64,000 nucleotides of DNA from Paramecium tetraurelia (Eukaryota; Ciliophora; Oligohymenophorea; Peniculida; Parameciidae). Positions 62,958 through 64,000 of the stretch are shown here, one piece after another. The stretch is taken from assembly GCF_000165425.1 (NCBI RefSeq), contig NW_001799028.1, forward strand, positions 148,274 through 212,273. The letters are read 5' to 3'. A program made the position numbers and the translations under genes. Positions within the stretch are counted from its first letter, which is position 1; each line of letters begins with the position of its first letter. Under the pieces are notes generated by a model, which had not been told where the DNA came from, searched no databases, and was given only the letters and a program-made list of their open reading frames with translations.

Positions 62958-64000
62958 TCATTTATAAATCAAACTCCCTTTTGATTTGAATAATTAACTT
63001 AAATCTACACCTTGAAAATTAACAAAGTCTCCTTTCAGGATTAATGCTCCTTGCGCCTCTACATAAGGAGTTTAGGAAATGTGAAGTATAGAAACATAAG
63101 GTGAAGCTAAATAAGATCATATATTAATACTTCTTTCTGTAAAAATAGGTGATTTGGATTATAATTGAGTATCTTTTTACAGATTATTTTAAGTTAATTT
63201 TTCTTGTCCAGATTTTACATCCCATAAACGGATAGACTCATCAGCACTACCAGATGCTAATGTAGTACCATCAGGAGAGTAAACAGACAGAATTAACCGA
63301 ATTTTAATGATCACTTAATTTGGCTATTTATGATCCTGTCTTAACATCCCATAAACGGATAGAGTTATCAAAACTACCAGATGCTAATGTAGTACCATCA
63401 GGAGAGAATGAGACTGATCTAACAACACTCGAATGACCATCTAATTTGGCTTTTTATTATCCTGTCTTAACATCCCATAAACGGATAGACCTATCCCAAC
63501 TACCAGATGCTAATGTAGTATCTTCAGGAGAGAAACACACTGATATAATTGGGTCTTCATGACCTTTGAATTCAAGCATTGATTATCCTATTTTGACATC
63601 CCATAAACAGATAGACTCATCTAAGTTGTCGTAAGCTAATTTAGTACCATCAGAAGAGAAACAAACAGAACTAACTGAATATTAGTGACAATCTATTTTG
63701 GCTTTTTATTATCCTGTCTTAACATCCCATAAACGGATAGTGTTATCGCTACTACTAGATGCTAATGTAGTACCATCTGAAGAGAAACAGATTGAATCAA
63801 CCTCACTAGTATGACCATCTAATTTACCTATTTATGATTCTGTCTTAACATTCCATAAACGGATAGTTTTATCTCTACCACCAGATACTAATGTGATACC
63901 ATCAGGAGAGAAACAGATTGAATTAACTGCACGAGTATGACCATCTAATTTGACTTTTTGTGATCCTGTCTTAAGATCCCATAATCGGATAGACATATCT
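62958..64000 (-). CDS. WD40-repeat protein, 3' part (5' end outside window)
   Basis: Seven WD40 repeats of 42 residues, each like [19 protein letters not shown], encoded by near-identical 126-bp units (unit markers at 63,221, 63,348, 63,474, 63,600, 63,726, 63,852, 63,978). The C-terminal tail after the last repeat ([17 protein letters not shown], then [11 protein letters not shown]) ends at TGA 62958. A TGA in the tail frame at 63117-63119 lies inside a probable 24-nt intron (GTATT...TTAG). The interval between the two repeats nearest the 3' end is 127 rather than 126 bp because of an extra T near 63280, which shifts the frame. The gene is possibly active if this is an error or part of an intron, otherwise damaged. 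Confidence 0.8.
63205..64000 (-). repeat. Tandem 126-bp WD40-coding repeat array
   Basis: At least seven copies of a 126-bp unit, very similar at the DNA level, each encoding one WD40 blade. The strict period shows recent duplication or gene conversion. The array continues beyond the right end of the window. Confidence 0.9.

Noticed and set aside
63117-63119. In-frame TGA in the tail of the WD40 gene, at first taken as a premature stop
   Set aside because: It lies within a 24-nt GTA...TAG stretch that is a normal intron here; removing it keeps the frame and the tail reads on to a later TGA.
63205-64000. Regular 126-bp repeats as a CRISPR-like array
   Set aside because: The units have no spacers and encode WD40 blades; the organism is a eukaryote.

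Overview
This window is macronuclear-type DNA from a ciliate, most likely a Paramecium. Three observations support this. (1) Every recognisable protein (eS4, eS24, eL28, a MAP kinase, a USP protease, EMC6, a mitochondrial carrier) reads through TAA and TAG where glutamine fits, and ends only at TGA. (2) Reading frames are joined by very small introns of about 20-33 nt, usually GTA...TAG. (3) The DNA is AT-rich and genes are packed with gaps of tens of bases. Read with the standard code the genes look shattered; with TGA as the only stop they become about 36 mostly full-length eukaryotic genes. I worked out exon-intron structures by hand, and many were cross-checked by requiring the spliced length to be a multiple of three.

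Layout. 1-3.4 kb: 3' end of a cullin, a small membrane protein, a coiled-coil protein, an EF-hand protein and ribosomal protein eS24. 3.7-13.0 kb (+): a giant surface-type membrane protein (two LamG-like regions, long Cys-rich region, repetitive probable beta-helix region, C-terminal multi-pass module). 13.7-19.8 kb: mitochondrial carrier, protein kinase, small four-TM protein, eL28, a probable prenylated small protein, eS4 and the tRNA deaminase subunit ADAT3. 19.8-31.2 kb: BRO1-domain protein, two cyclic-nucleotide-binding-domain K+ channels, an F-box protein, a TauE/SafE transporter and a membrane protein. 31.5-34.6 kb: coiled-coil protein, EMC6, RING membrane protein. 35,085-35,988 is an assembly gap (Ns).

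36.4-51.2 kb: DHHC palmitoyltransferase, Rab-like GTPase, RING-H2 protein, small coiled-coil/unknown genes, TSR2, ERK7/8-type MAP kinase, an unknown gene, an ATG13-like protein, a choline-transporter-like protein, a USP deubiquitinase, a small membrane protein and a ULK-like kinase. 52.0-61.3 kb (-): a second giant gene, clearly paralogous to the first and almost the same length (9,277 versus 9,282 bp). 61.3-62.9 kb is gene-poor, and 63.0-64.0 kb is the 3' part of a WD40-repeat gene with a strict 126-bp period that is broken once.

The genes do not form an operon or a defence island. Loose themes are membrane excitability and signalling (two K+ channels, kinases, EF-hand), protein turnover (cullin, F-box, three RING/USP proteins) and autophagy (ATG13-like and ULK-like genes 5 kb apart). 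The most unusual items are the mirror-image giant paralogues with an intron present in only one copy, single-base frame breaks in the DHHC and WD40 genes, the TES activation loop in the MAP kinase, an exon consisting only of ATG in eS4, and two divergent start codons only 24 bp apart.
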